DNA of 46,169 nucleotides from an uncultured Alteromonadales bacterium (GTDB lineage: Bacteria > Pseudomonadota > Gammaproteobacteria > Pseudomonadales > Cellvibrionaceae). Under the pieces are notes generated by a model. It made no database searches and was not told the origin of the DNA. It saw only the letters and a list, made by a program, of their open reading frames with translations. Position numbers and translations under genes: made by a program. This document shows, one piece after another, positions 24,805 through 31,161 of the stretch. Each line of letters opens with the position of its first letter. Position 1 is the stretch's first letter. The DNA is taken from assembly GCA_937864365.1 (NCBI GenBank), contig CALMJT010000228.1, forward strand, positions 1 to 46,169. The letters are read 5' to 3'.

Positions 24805-24918
24805 TCATTCTACATCGTAGAGAATTTGGTATCGTTCTTTGGTCCACTTATACATACCATATCGCTTACCACTAAAGCGTTTACCTTCGAACAAATAATA
24901 CAACAATGTAGGTTTCAT
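24805..24918 (-). CDS. 37-aa ORF inside the tmRNA intervening segment
   Basis: ATG at 24918 follows AAGGA at a six-base spacing. The frame runs 37 codons to TGA at 24805, almost filling the space between the encoded CCA (24939) and the 5' end of the coding piece (24791). The product (MKPTLLYYLFEGKRFSGKRY, then GMYKWTKERYQILYDVE) is small, basic and aromatic with no stop or low-complexity sign. In known permuted tmRNAs this segment is removed by processing. Translation here is inferred from the frame and the ribosome binding site. Confidence 0.55.
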   Translation of the reverse strand: MKPTLLYYLFEGKRFSGKRYGMYKWTKERYQILYDVE

Positions 24919-25012
24919 TAGATTTCCTTATTTCCTTATGGTGGAGATGGTGGGAGTCGAACCCACGTCCAGAAGTCCTTCGCTTTGAAGGGATTACAAC
25001 AATTCAGTTGGA

Positions 25013-25060
25013 TTATTGAACGTTCTCTCTAATCCATTTCCAATATTCTTCAGTAGTCAT
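25013..25060 (-). CDS. 15-codon ORF with strong ribosome binding site, upstream of the tmRNA acceptor piece
   Basis: AGGAGG lies six bases before ATG at 25060; the frame reads MTTEEYWKWIRENVQ and stops just before the acceptor piece. It could be a leader peptide whose translation affects processing or transcription of the tmRNA, or the remnant of a longer gene. Its coding status is not certain because of its length. Confidence 0.45.
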   Translation of the reverse strand: MTTEEYWKWIRENVQ

Positions 25061-25093
25061 ATATGACCTCCTATGTTCTTATATATCTAGATG

Positions 25094-25120
25094 GAGTATT
25101 CCCCCTGCCCCAAGATACTC
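25094..25120 (-). other. 5' leader hairpin with G-rich loop
   Basis: GAGTAT and ATACTC form a 6-bp stem around a loop with GGGGCAGGGGG. It lies at the expected 5' end of the transcript from the promoter at 25125 and may protect the RNA or bind a regulator. Confidence 0.45.
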
Positions 25121-25124
25121 TAAT

Positions 25125-25153
25125 ATTATATCACAAATCATTTAATTTGTACA
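25125..25153 (-). promoter_or_regulatory. sigma70-type promoter for the tmRNA operon
   Basis: TGTACA, 17-nt spacer, TATAAT on the minus strand. The -35 is weaker than in the other promoters. It lies back to back with the late promoter at 25157, so the two may exclude one another. Confidence 0.65.
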
Positions 25154-25156
25154 TAG

Positions 25157-25164
25157 TATAAATA
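25157..25164 (+). promoter_or_regulatory. T4-type late promoter for the secreted-protein and lysis block
   Basis: TATAAATA, with the predicted start near 25170 and a normal 37-nt leader that contains GGAGAGG before the ATG at 25207. No other gene lies upstream on this strand for more than 7 kb. Confidence 0.75.
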
Positions 25165-25206
25165 ACGATAGGAAAATTGTTCCTATTACTTTTGGAGAGG
25201 TAAATA

Positions 25207-25791
25207 ATGTTAAAAAAGCTAGCGTTATGTGCTGGCTTAGTTATGTATACATCACTTGCGATTGCTGAGCCAATCGTTACTGAATCGACATCATCAAGCA
25301 CATCAATAAACAAGTCGGATTCAACTACTACAGTTAAATCACCGCCACCTACAGCAGTGGCGCCTGCAATAACAACTATTAACAATGATGTCTGCGCTGT
25401 TGCAGCGTCAGGCGCAGTTCAAACTCAAATCTTAGGTATGTCTTTTGGCGGTACCATTAGAGATATGAACTGTGAAAGAATTAAATTATCTAAAAACCTA
25501 TATGATATGGGTATGAAAGTAGCAGCTGTTGCTACTCTATGCCAAGATGATCGTGTATTCCAAGCTATGTTGGATGCAGGAACACCTTGCCCAGTTGAAG
25601 GAAAAATTGGCGCTCAAGCAAAAGAGATCTGGATTCAAGAAAGACCAGAACTATTTAAGCGTAAGAATGCCAAAGATGAAAGCACTGAAGCTAAAAAGAC
25701 AGAACCTTTAAAAACTTCCGCTGGTTCTTGCGGCGAATATAAAGGTGATGATCCTATTATTATGAATAGGTTGGGTTGCGGTGCTAAGTAA
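25207..25791 (+). CDS. secreted conserved phage protein (194 aa)
   Basis: The N-terminus is a signal peptide (MLKKLALCAGLVMYTSLAIA, cleavage likely before EP). A Ser/Thr/Pro-rich linker follows, then a conserved domain at about residues 60-140 with ICAV-like and Cys-containing stretches (GAVQTQILGMSFGGTIRDMN, CERIKLSKNLYDMGMKVAAV, LCQDDRVFQAML). The Lys/Glu-rich tail ends with two more Cys residues. I recall this domain from marine T4-like phages, next to similar secreted proteins, with no tested role. It is the first gene of the late block and overlaps the next start by one base. Confidence 0.75.
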   Translation: MLKKLALCAGLVMYTSLAIAEPIVTESTSSSTSINKSDSTTTVKSPPPTAVAPAITTINNDVCAVAASGAVQTQILGMSFGGTIRDMNCERIKLSKNLYDMGMKVAAVATLCQDDRVFQAMLDAGTPCPVEGKIGAQAKEIWIQERPELFKRKNAKDESTEAKKTEPLKTSAGSCGEYKGDDPIIMNRLGCGAK

Positions 25792-27932
25792 TGAAAAAGT
25801 TCTTGATATGTCTAGCATTCATTTGTGGATTTGCTAGCGCTCAAACCACGGAAACCCCAGTTGTAACTACTCCACAATTCTGGGATGACAGCTATGTTGC
25901 TGTCCCATTACAATTTGGGTTTCCATTTTATGGTAGAACTTTTACTAATTCATGGATGCACTCAAATGGTGTAGTGTCATTTTTAGATCCAGCAGCTCAA
26001 GTTCCAAATGCTGCATATAATCCTGGATCTTGGGCATATTGCTGTGAAGGTATTCAACCAACTACTACACAACCTGAATTTAGTTATATGATTGCTCCAT
26101 TATGGACAGATCTTTATCCTGTTGGTTCATCTACATTCAGAACTGAAGGTACAACTCAATATCAAAAGTATTTCTGGAACAATATTGCTGAGATTAGTAA
26201 TATGAACAACTTAAATACGTTTAGTCTTGAGATTAGACCATCAGGATTCATAGGCGCTAATTACGCTCAGATTAATATCCAAAACCAAAATACATGGATT
26301 GGTACAATTGGAGATCCAACTAAGTCTGAATGGAATCAAATCTATTACGGCAGAGGAGTACCAACAGCATTACCGAATTGGTCAATGAATGATACCGGTG
26401 TTGTGGATCAATGTTTAATTAATCCATTGACATCCACAACATGTTCAGGATATACTGAAGCAATGTGTGCTTCAAACCCATTATATTCTACTGCGTGTTC
26501 AGGTTATGCATCAGCTTATTATACTCAACAGTGTTCAGCAAATCCATTATATGATGTGAATTGCCCAGGATATGCATCAGCATACTTAGAATATCAATGC
26601 TCGACAGATCCATTATATTCTACTCAATGCCCAGGATATGCTCAAGCTTATCATGATCAGCAATGTTCAATTACACCATTGTATGCATCGGATTGCCAAG
26701 GATATCAAACTGCTGTAGATCAATGCCTTGCTAGTCCATTATCAAGTAGCTATTGCCCTGGTTATCAGACTGCTGTAAATGATTGTTTAACAAATGGTTT
26801 AACTCATTCATATTGTCCATCATATCAAATGGAAATTACATATTGTTCTGCTGATCCTTTGTTTAATAACCTTTGCCCAGGTTATCAAGTTGCAACTACA
26901 CAGTGCGCTGATAATTCATTATCTAATTCATATTGCCCTGGATATCAAACAGCATTAAGTGCGTGTTCGACAAATCCATTGAATAACAATTTGTGTCCGT
27001 CATATCAAAGCGCTACAGCTGATTGTTCAACAAATGCCTTATTGCATAATTATTGTCCAGGTTATCAGATCGCATTGACAACGTGCTCAATTAATCCATT
27101 GAGCAATAGTTTATGTACTGGGTATAGCGTTGCTTCAACCGAGTGTTCGGCCAATCAATTGTCGCATTCATATTGTCCATCGTATCAGGTTGCATTAAAC
27201 ACATGTACAACTGATCCATTGAGCAATGTGTTATGCTCTGATTATTCTAAAGCTAAATCGGCTTTAGATGCAGCATTAGCTCCAAAGCCAGTTGTTGAAA
27301 CCCCTGTTGTTATTGCATCAGCTTCATCAACCACTGAAGTTGCTGCAGTCGCAGTAGTATCAGATCCAGTTGTGAATAATGTGGTTACTACCACAACCAC
27401 ATCGGCTGCTCCATCCGCAACGGCTCCGGTTAAATTAACAACTAGCGTTGAAACTACATCGCCAGTAGCTACTACAACGGTTGCTTCTACTTCAACAACT
27501 GAAGAGAAGAAATCAGAGGAGACAACAAGTGCTTCTACGACAAGCGTATCTGAAACTACATCTAATAATAGCTCTTCGTCGAATTCTGAAAAGAAAACGG
27601 AACAACCGACTATGAGACAACAGATCGCGGCAAAGAGAAAAGAAGCCGCAGTGGCATCAGCAGTTAAAGCTGGAAATGCTGCTTCGCAACAAATGGAATC
27701 TGCAACTTCTATGGAAGCACAGGTTCAAGTTCAAAATGTAGTTATTGCCGCAATGGGGTTCACCGCTGGGTTTAACACATATAGTTTTATTATGCCTGAT
27801 GCTAATGGATATAAACCATTCGCAATTTATAAAAACCAAAAGAATACTGATAATGCCAGATTGATGAGAGGTTTGAGTGGTGCCTCAGATAGATTACATG
27901 TACAAATGGTTGAATCTCAATATAATCAATAA
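25791..27932 (+). CDS. secreted protein with NIDO-like domain and 14 Cys-rich repeats (713 aa)
   Basis: A signal peptide ends near residue 17 (CGFASA). Residues 27-200 look like a nidogen-type (NIDO) extracellular domain: YVAVPLQFGFPFYGRTFTNS, WMHSNGVVSFLDP and SYMIAPLWTDLYP. Residues 208-491 hold 14 tandem repeats of 18-22 residues with two Cys each, consensus CSxNPLxxxxCPGYQxAxxx. A Thr/Ser/Val/Ala linker and a Gln/Ala/Lys-rich helical C-terminal domain (605-713) follow. Such a protein should be exported and disulphide-rich, perhaps a cell-surface or virion adhesin. No function is known to me. Expression should be late. Confidence 0.75.
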   Translation: MKKFLICLAFICGFASAQTTETPVVTTPQFWDDSYVAVPLQFGFPFYGRTFTNSWMHSNGVVSFLDPAAQVPNAAYNPGSWAYCCEGIQPTTTQPEFSYMIAPLWTDLYPVGSSTFRTEGTTQYQKYFWNNIAEISNMNNLNTFSLEIRPSGFIGANYAQINIQNQNTWIGTIGDPTKSEWNQIYYGRGVPTALPNWSMNDTGVVDQCLINPLTSTTCSGYTEAMCASNPLYSTACSGYASAYYTQQCSANPLYDVNCPGYASAYLEYQCSTDPLYSTQCPGYAQAYHDQQCSITPLYASDCQGYQTAVDQCLASPLSSSYCPGYQTAVNDCLTNGLTHSYCPSYQMEITYCSADPLFNNLCPGYQVATTQCADNSLSNSYCPGYQTALSACSTNPLNNNLCPSYQSATADCSTNALLHNYCPGYQIALTTCSINPLSNSLCTGYSVASTECSANQLSHSYCPSYQVALNTCTTDPLSNVLCSDYSKAKSALDAALAPKPVVETPVVIASASSTTEVAAVAVVSDPVVNNVVTTTTTSAAPSATAPVKLTTSVETTSPVATTTVASTSTTEEKKSEETTSASTTSVSETTSNNSSSSNSEKKTEQPTMRQQIAAKRKEAAVASAVKAGNAASQQMESATSMEAQVQVQNVVIAAMGFTAGFNTYSFIMPDANGYKPFAIYKNQKNTDNARLMRGLSGASDRLHVQMVESQYNQ
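26412..27263 (+). repeat. 14 degenerate ~60-bp coding repeats (CPGYQ repeats)
   Basis: Repeats 2-4 are 22 codons with an AYxxQQ end, and repeats 5-14 are 20 codons. From repeat 7 to 14 the residue before the second Cys alternates Tyr, Leu, Tyr, Leu, so the real unit there is a pair of about 40 residues. Confidence 0.85.
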
Positions 27933-27941
27933 GGAGAAATT

Positions 27942-28385
27942 ATGGAAGAAGAAATCAAAAATGCTGGTTATCACCCAGCCGATTCAAACGGCGATGGAGT
28001 AGTTGATGACTATGAAAGACAAATGTATTTAGAGTTCAAACGCAAAGAACTTGAAGATGCTGATGCTCAACGCGATGCTATGAGAAAGATGGCATGGTTC
28101 GCTTTATTTGGTATGTTACTATATCCAGTAACAATTATGTTCACGTCATGGCTTGATGTTGACGATGCCGCTAAGATCATTGGTGATATTGCTCCAACAT
28201 ATTTTGTGGCTATTGCTGGTTTGGTTGCTGCATTCTTTGGCGCTAATGCATATTCAAATGCTGCTTCAAAGAAATCTGAAACACCACCTCCACCTCCTGC
28301 GCCAAGACCAGTTCCACCTGCCGCTCCATCGGCACCTGCTGTAAGCGTTCCACGTCCAACGCCAAAATTACCTACTAAGGAATAA
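27942..28385 (+). CDS. membrane protein with EF-hand loop and Pro-rich tail, holin candidate (147 aa)
   Basis: Residues 14-25 (DSNGDGVVDDYE) are an EF-hand calcium loop. Two or three hydrophobic helices follow (MAWFALFGMLLYPVTIMF at about 49-66, YFVAIAGLVAAFFGANAY at about 86-104), then a Pro/Ala-rich tail from about 112. A GGAGA lies upstream. The size, membrane pattern and closeness to a GH19 endolysin suggest a holin, but the acidic N-terminus and long tail are unusual. A membrane structural or signalling role cannot be ruled out. Confidence 0.55.
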   Translation: MEEEIKNAGYHPADSNGDGVVDDYERQMYLEFKRKELEDADAQRDAMRKMAWFALFGMLLYPVTIMFTSWLDVDDAAKIIGDIAPTYFVAIAGLVAAFFGANAYSNAASKKSETPPPPPAPRPVPPAAPSAPAVSVPRPTPKLPTKE

Positions 28386-28386
28386 T

Positions 28387-28896
28387 ATGACTAAAGATTT
28401 AGACGAAAAAGTAGAAAAGTTAGAAGAACTAACTGATGCTAATACCGTTATTGCAATTGGTGGTTATAAATTCACCCCTGCAAAATTAATGATTGCTGGT
28501 GCTATTATTTCTTCTGTTCTTGGTGGTCTTTATGGAGCCTTTGAGGTCTATAAAGACTATATGGATATGAAACAAAAGATTGAAGAGTATATTGCGCCTG
28601 ACTTATCTGGATTTGATAAACGTCTTGAAGTTATTACTCAAAAAGCTGAGTCTGCTCAAGAGTATACAAATCAAATTAAAAATGATCTTAAGAGTGATAT
28701 CCGTCGTTTAGAAGGAACTGTAGAATCTGTTGAACGAACTGTTAAGCAAAGCATTCGTGAAACTGAGATTAGCATTAAAGATGTTCAAACAGAGTTAAGA
28801 CAAACTCGTAAAGAACTTGATATCTCTATCAAAGATACTAATGCTAATTTAGACAAGAAGATTCAACGCGCTTTAGATAACCCATTGGCAAAATAA
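28387..28896 (+). CDS. membrane-anchored coiled-coil protein (169 aa)
   Basis: One hydrophobic segment (LMIAGAIISSVLGGLYGAF at about residues 34-52) is followed by a long heptad-type coiled coil (about 60-165, for example KSDIRRLEGTVESVERTVKQ). It starts one base after the holin candidate and is probably co-translated with it. The layout resembles an i-spanin, but a separate spanin pair is present at 41914-42763. The role is unknown; a partner for the preceding membrane protein is plausible. Confidence 0.65.
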   Translation: MTKDLDEKVEKLEELTDANTVIAIGGYKFTPAKLMIAGAIISSVLGGLYGAFEVYKDYMDMKQKIEEYIAPDLSGFDKRLEVITQKAESAQEYTNQIKNDLKSDIRRLEGTVESVERTVKQSIRETEISIKDVQTELRQTRKELDISIKDTNANLDKKIQRALDNPLAK

Positions 28897-28976
28897 TGGA
28901 AATCTTTGACTTATACATATATGTATGGCTCAAATTATACTATATGCCATATGATATTATAGGAAGAACGTCATGA
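28896..28976 (+). CDS. 26-aa aromatic micro-protein, coupled at both ends
   Basis: The ATG overlaps the previous stop (TAATG) and the TGA overlaps the next start (ATGA), so ribosomes could pass through all three genes. The product MEIFDLYIYVWLKLYYMPYD plus IIGRTS is hydrophobic and Tyr-rich. Length makes coding hard to prove, but the two overlaps are strong circumstantial support. Confidence 0.5.
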   Translation: MEIFDLYIYVWLKLYYMPYDIIGRTS

Positions 28977-29233
28977 GTGTTGATTTTGATTTTGGATTTA
29001 CTGCAGTCGATGAAACAGAACTTGAGGCTGTCCAACAGTCTCAAGCTGTTATTTCTCAAACAAGTGAAACTGCTGCAGCTCTTGAAGAAAAGGTAAATAA
29101 GTTATACAACGCGATTTTACCTTTATTGTCTAATTTGAAACTGAATCCTGAGAAGGAATACATCTATTGGCCCAATCGTATAGCAAAGGTTGAGCAGTTT
29201 GAAGAATACATTGCTAATATTGTAAAGGAGTAA
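28973..29233 (+). CDS. conserved marine T4-like phage protein (86 aa)
   Basis: The product begins MSVDFDFGFTAVDETELEAV and ends with a YNAILPLLSNLKLNPEKEYI stretch followed by YWPNRIAKVEQFEEYI. I recall this small protein as widespread in T4-like cyanophages and pelagiphages, without a known function. It is acidic and helical. GGAAGAA lies before the ATG. It sits directly before the endolysin. Confidence 0.75.
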   Translation: MSVDFDFGFTAVDETELEAVQQSQAVISQTSETAAALEEKVNKLYNAILPLLSNLKLNPEKEYIYWPNRIAKVEQFEEYIANIVKE

Positions 29234-29236
29234 ATA

Positions 29237-29863
29237 ATGTCTTTTGAATTTGAATTTACCGCAGAGAAACTTGGGCAAATCATTCCAAATGCTGCGTATG
29301 GTGTTGACACCTGGTATGAAGAACTAAATGAAATGCTTCCGGTGTTTGAAATTACATCTGTTGCTCGAGTAGCAGCTTTTGTTGCTCAGACCGCGCATGA
29401 ATCTGGTGGATATCGAGCATTGAGTGAAAATCTTAATTATGCTGGTGATCGCCTAGCTGCTATTTGGCCAAAGCATTTTAAAGATGTTGATGTTTCTGCA
29501 TATCATCGTAACCCAGAAGCAATTGCTAATCGCGCCTATCGTAATAGAATGGGTAATGGTGATGAAGCATCTGGAGATGGATGGAAGTATCGTGGTCGTG
29601 GTCTCATCCAATTGACTGGTCATGACAACTATGCACGATTTGCTGAATACGCAGAAATTTCTGCTGAAGAAGCTGCTGAGTATCTTGAAACTCCACGTGG
29701 AGCTGTTCATTCAGCATGCTGGTTCTGGTATGCAAATGATCTAAATACGTTCGCTGATGCTGGTGATTTTGTTGGTATGACTAAACGAATCAATGGTGGT
29801 ACTATTGGTCTGGATGATCGTATTAAACATTACAATGAAGCAGTTCATATCTTCGGAGGTTAA
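29237..29863 (+). CDS. endolysin, glycoside hydrolase family 19 (chitinase-like)
   Basis: The 208-residue protein carries the GH19 core: VAAFVAQTAHESGGYRALSE with the catalytic Glu in the HESG motif, YRNRMGNGDEASGDGWKYRG with the second acidic residue, RGLIQLTGHDNYARF, and NGGTIGLDDRI near the end. Phage GH19 enzymes cut peptidoglycan between MurNAc and GlcNAc. There is no signal peptide, so release should need a holin; the membrane protein at 27942 is the best candidate. The length is standard for this class. Confidence 0.93.
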   Translation: MSFEFEFTAEKLGQIIPNAAYGVDTWYEELNEMLPVFEITSVARVAAFVAQTAHESGGYRALSENLNYAGDRLAAIWPKHFKDVDVSAYHRNPEAIANRAYRNRMGNGDEASGDGWKYRGRGLIQLTGHDNYARFAEYAEISAEEAAEYLETPRGAVHSACWFWYANDLNTFADAGDFVGMTKRINGGTIGLDDRIKHYNEAVHIFGG

Positions 29864-29864
29864 T

Positions 29865-30128
29865 ATGACTAATGCTAAAAGAATCGTTTGGTTTGTTCTA
29901 GGGTTATTCCTAGGAGGCGCAATTGCTGTTGGATCTGATGCAATGGCTGCGACTGCTAAACCAGCACCAAAGATCGATTGTTCTGCTAAAAAGAATGCTA
30001 GTAAGTTGGAATGTAAAGCTGCACCAACTTCTAAGGTTAAACCTAAGGTAAAGAAACCTAAAAAGGTAGATCGAAAAGCACCAGCAGATGTAAAGAAAAA
30101 AGCCGATCAAAAGACCGGCGGTAAATAA
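29865..30128 (+). CDS. membrane-anchored or exported Lys-rich protein (87 aa)
   Basis: The ATG at 29865 follows GGAGG and is preferred over an upstream in-frame start inside the endolysin. The N-terminus (MTNAKRIVWFVLGLFLGGAI, then AVGSDAMAA) is a signal peptide or anchor. The remainder is very basic (KPKVKKPKKVDRKAP) with two Cys. It is the last gene of the late block. Binding to peptidoglycan or nucleic acid is possible; the sequence does not decide. Confidence 0.65.
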   Translation: MTNAKRIVWFVLGLFLGGAIAVGSDAMAATAKPAPKIDCSAKKNASKLECKAAPTSKVKPKVKKPKKVDRKAPADVKKKADQKTGGK

Positions 30129-30131
30129 GAC

Positions 30132-30156
30132 AAGAGGGACTTAGGTCCCTCTTTTT
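30132..30156. terminator. rho-independent terminator between convergent genes
   Basis: GAGGGAC and GTCCCTC form a stem around TTAG, followed by a run of six T on the plus strand. On the minus strand the tail is less T-rich, so it should act mainly on the late plus-strand block. Confidence 0.85.
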
Positions 30157-30332
30157 TATTCTTTAGTAGCTTGTTCTTGTTTATCTCTAAAGGCTTCATC
30201 TAATTCTCCACCTTCCAATGGATTATCAGGCCAAGTCTTTACTCTAAAGATCTGATCATAGTTGTTCCTATAGGAATCAGAAACAATTTTGGTTTGGATA
30301 CTGTCACCGGTAATATCATTCTTTGTTGCCAT
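30156..30332 (-). CDS. small hypothetical protein (58 aa)
   Basis: The ATG at 30332 has AGGAG six bases upstream and is preferred over an upstream frame start. The product (MATKNDITGDSIQTKIVSDS, then YRNNYDQIFRVKTWPDNPLE) is a type seen in various myoviruses with an acidic C-terminal end. It overlaps the 3' end of the upstream membrane-protein gene by 17 nt. No function is known. Confidence 0.65.
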   Translation of the reverse strand: MATKNDITGDSIQTKIVSDSYRNNYDQIFRVKTWPDNPLEGGELDEAFRDKQEQATKE

Positions 30333-30477
30333 TTGGCGCTCCTTTGCATGTACATGTTCTCCCTTGATTGCAGTCTTGATTACAAGAACTTTCAATTGGA
30401 GATTTTAGTCTAATACTAATAAAAATAACAAGTAGATAGACTAAAATGATTGTAAAAATAATAGACATAAAAATCAT
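30316..30477 (-). CDS. small single-TM protein with Cys cluster (53 aa)
   Basis: An N-terminal membrane helix (IIFTIILVYLLVIFISI) is followed by SSCNQDCNQGRTCTC, a four-Cys cluster that I recall from small early proteins of other tailed phages. The start is placed at 30477, just after the tRNA gene; an ATG at 30468 is equally possible. The cluster may bind metal. The function is unknown. Confidence 0.6.
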   Translation of the reverse strand: MIFMSIIFTIILVYLLVIFISIRLKSPIESSCNQDCNQGRTCTCKGAPNGNKE

Positions 30478-30481
30478 TGTT

Positions 30482-30557
30482 TGGCGCCCCGTGAGCGATT
30501 CGAACGCCCGACCTGTGGTGTAGAAGACCATTGCTCTATCCACTGAGCTAACGGGGC
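30482..30557 (-). tRNA. tRNA-Arg (anticodon UCU)
   Basis: Acceptor GCCCCGT pairs with ACGGGGC; the D arm is TAGCTCAGTGGATAGAGCA; the anticodon loop CTTCTAC has the anticodon TCT; the T arm is GGGCG-TTCGAAT-CGCTC. Discriminator G and CCA are encoded (30482-30485). It reads AGA, a codon used often in this AT-rich genome but rare in many bacterial hosts. It lies between two early genes on the same strand. Confidence 0.95.
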
Positions 30558-30563
30558 AGAATC

Positions 30564-31151
30564 TTATTGACCTACGATATAATTATATATCTGCTTCCAG
30601 TTGTAAACTCGTGTAGCAAATCCATCATAGTCTTTATTATGCTCATGATCCATAATCAGAGCATCAAGACCAAGATCAAATCCTAGGTCAGCATTTTCTG
30701 GTTTGTCTTCAATCCATAGACAACCAGATCCTTTATACTTATCAAGTGCTTCATCCTTGTCAGCACCACAGTCTAGATAGACATACTTTTCAAATACAGT
30801 ATCTCCAAACATTTCGCGAAGATTCTTTGTTCGCATATGTTGGGCATATTCATCATTACTCAATGAGGTGATAGCATGGAAGATAAAACCATGCTCACGA
30901 TGGAGCTTTTGAACATAATGAATTGCATCACGAAGAGGAGGAAGGCGACGAATAGCAGACGACTCATTAAAGATTCGTACCAGCTTTTTTGCTTCTTTTC
31001 GTTCAAGACCATATTTAACATCCATCATATATTCGCCGGGTTTGACGATTTCATACCCATGACGATCCATCCAACATGAGAAAGCGTATTCCCAGTCAAA
31101 TAGTACTCCATCGCAATCAGTTAGAATTACTTTATTCGGATCAACGTACAT
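30564..31151 (-). CDS. HAD-superfamily phosphatase (195 aa)
   Basis: ILTDCDGVLFDWE near the N-terminus is HAD motif I (DxDG, nucleophile Asp). FHAITSLSND fits motif II (Ser/Thr) and LWIEDKPENADLGFDLGLDA fits motif IV with acidic residues. The start at 31151 is chosen because AAGGAA lies five bases before it. Such phage enzymes are usually 5'(3')-nucleotidases or polynucleotide 3'-phosphatases; substrate cannot be told here. A role in nucleotide supply fits the neighbouring nrd and tRNA genes. Confidence 0.82.
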   Translation of the reverse strand: MYVDPNKVILTDCDGVLFDWEYAFSCWMDRHGYEIVKPGEYMMDVKYGLERKEAKKLVRIFNESSAIRRLPPLRDAIHYVQKLHREHGFIFHAITSLSNDEYAQHMRTKNLREMFGDTVFEKYVYLDCGADKDEALDKYKGSGCLWIEDKPENADLGFDLGLDALIMDHEHNKDYDGFATRVYNWKQIYNYIVGQ

Positions 31152-31161
31152 TATATTCCTT

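Larger units (their letters stand above)
24626..25010 (-). ncRNA. ssrA: circularly permuted two-piece tmRNA gene
   Basis: The acceptor piece comes first: a T arm GTGGG-TTCGACT-CCCAC, then CATCTCC, discriminator A and an encoded CCA at 24939-24941. After a 147-nt intervening segment the coding piece starts with GGGGATG at 24791, followed by CCATGGTTTCGACAGGGG. GGGGATG pairs fully with CATCTCC, and the third pair is G-U, the alanine identity element of tRNA-Ala and tmRNA. A tag frame follows at 24706. An 8-bp hairpin (24626-24656) marks the likely 3' end. The permuted order is that of two-piece tmRNAs in alphaproteobacteria and a few other lineages. The exact 5' end of the acceptor piece and the 3' end of the coding piece are estimates. 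Rescue of stalled ribosomes and tagging of products is the expected role. Confidence 0.9.

Noticed and set aside
26412-27263. Regular ~60-bp spacing that could suggest a CRISPR-like array
   Set aside because: The units are in-frame coding repeats with conserved Cys codons and no constant repeat or variable spacer structure.
30582-30607. TTTACA ... TATAAT-like pair on the minus strand
   Set aside because: The spacer is only 14 nt and the sites lie in the last codons of the HAD phosphatase gene.
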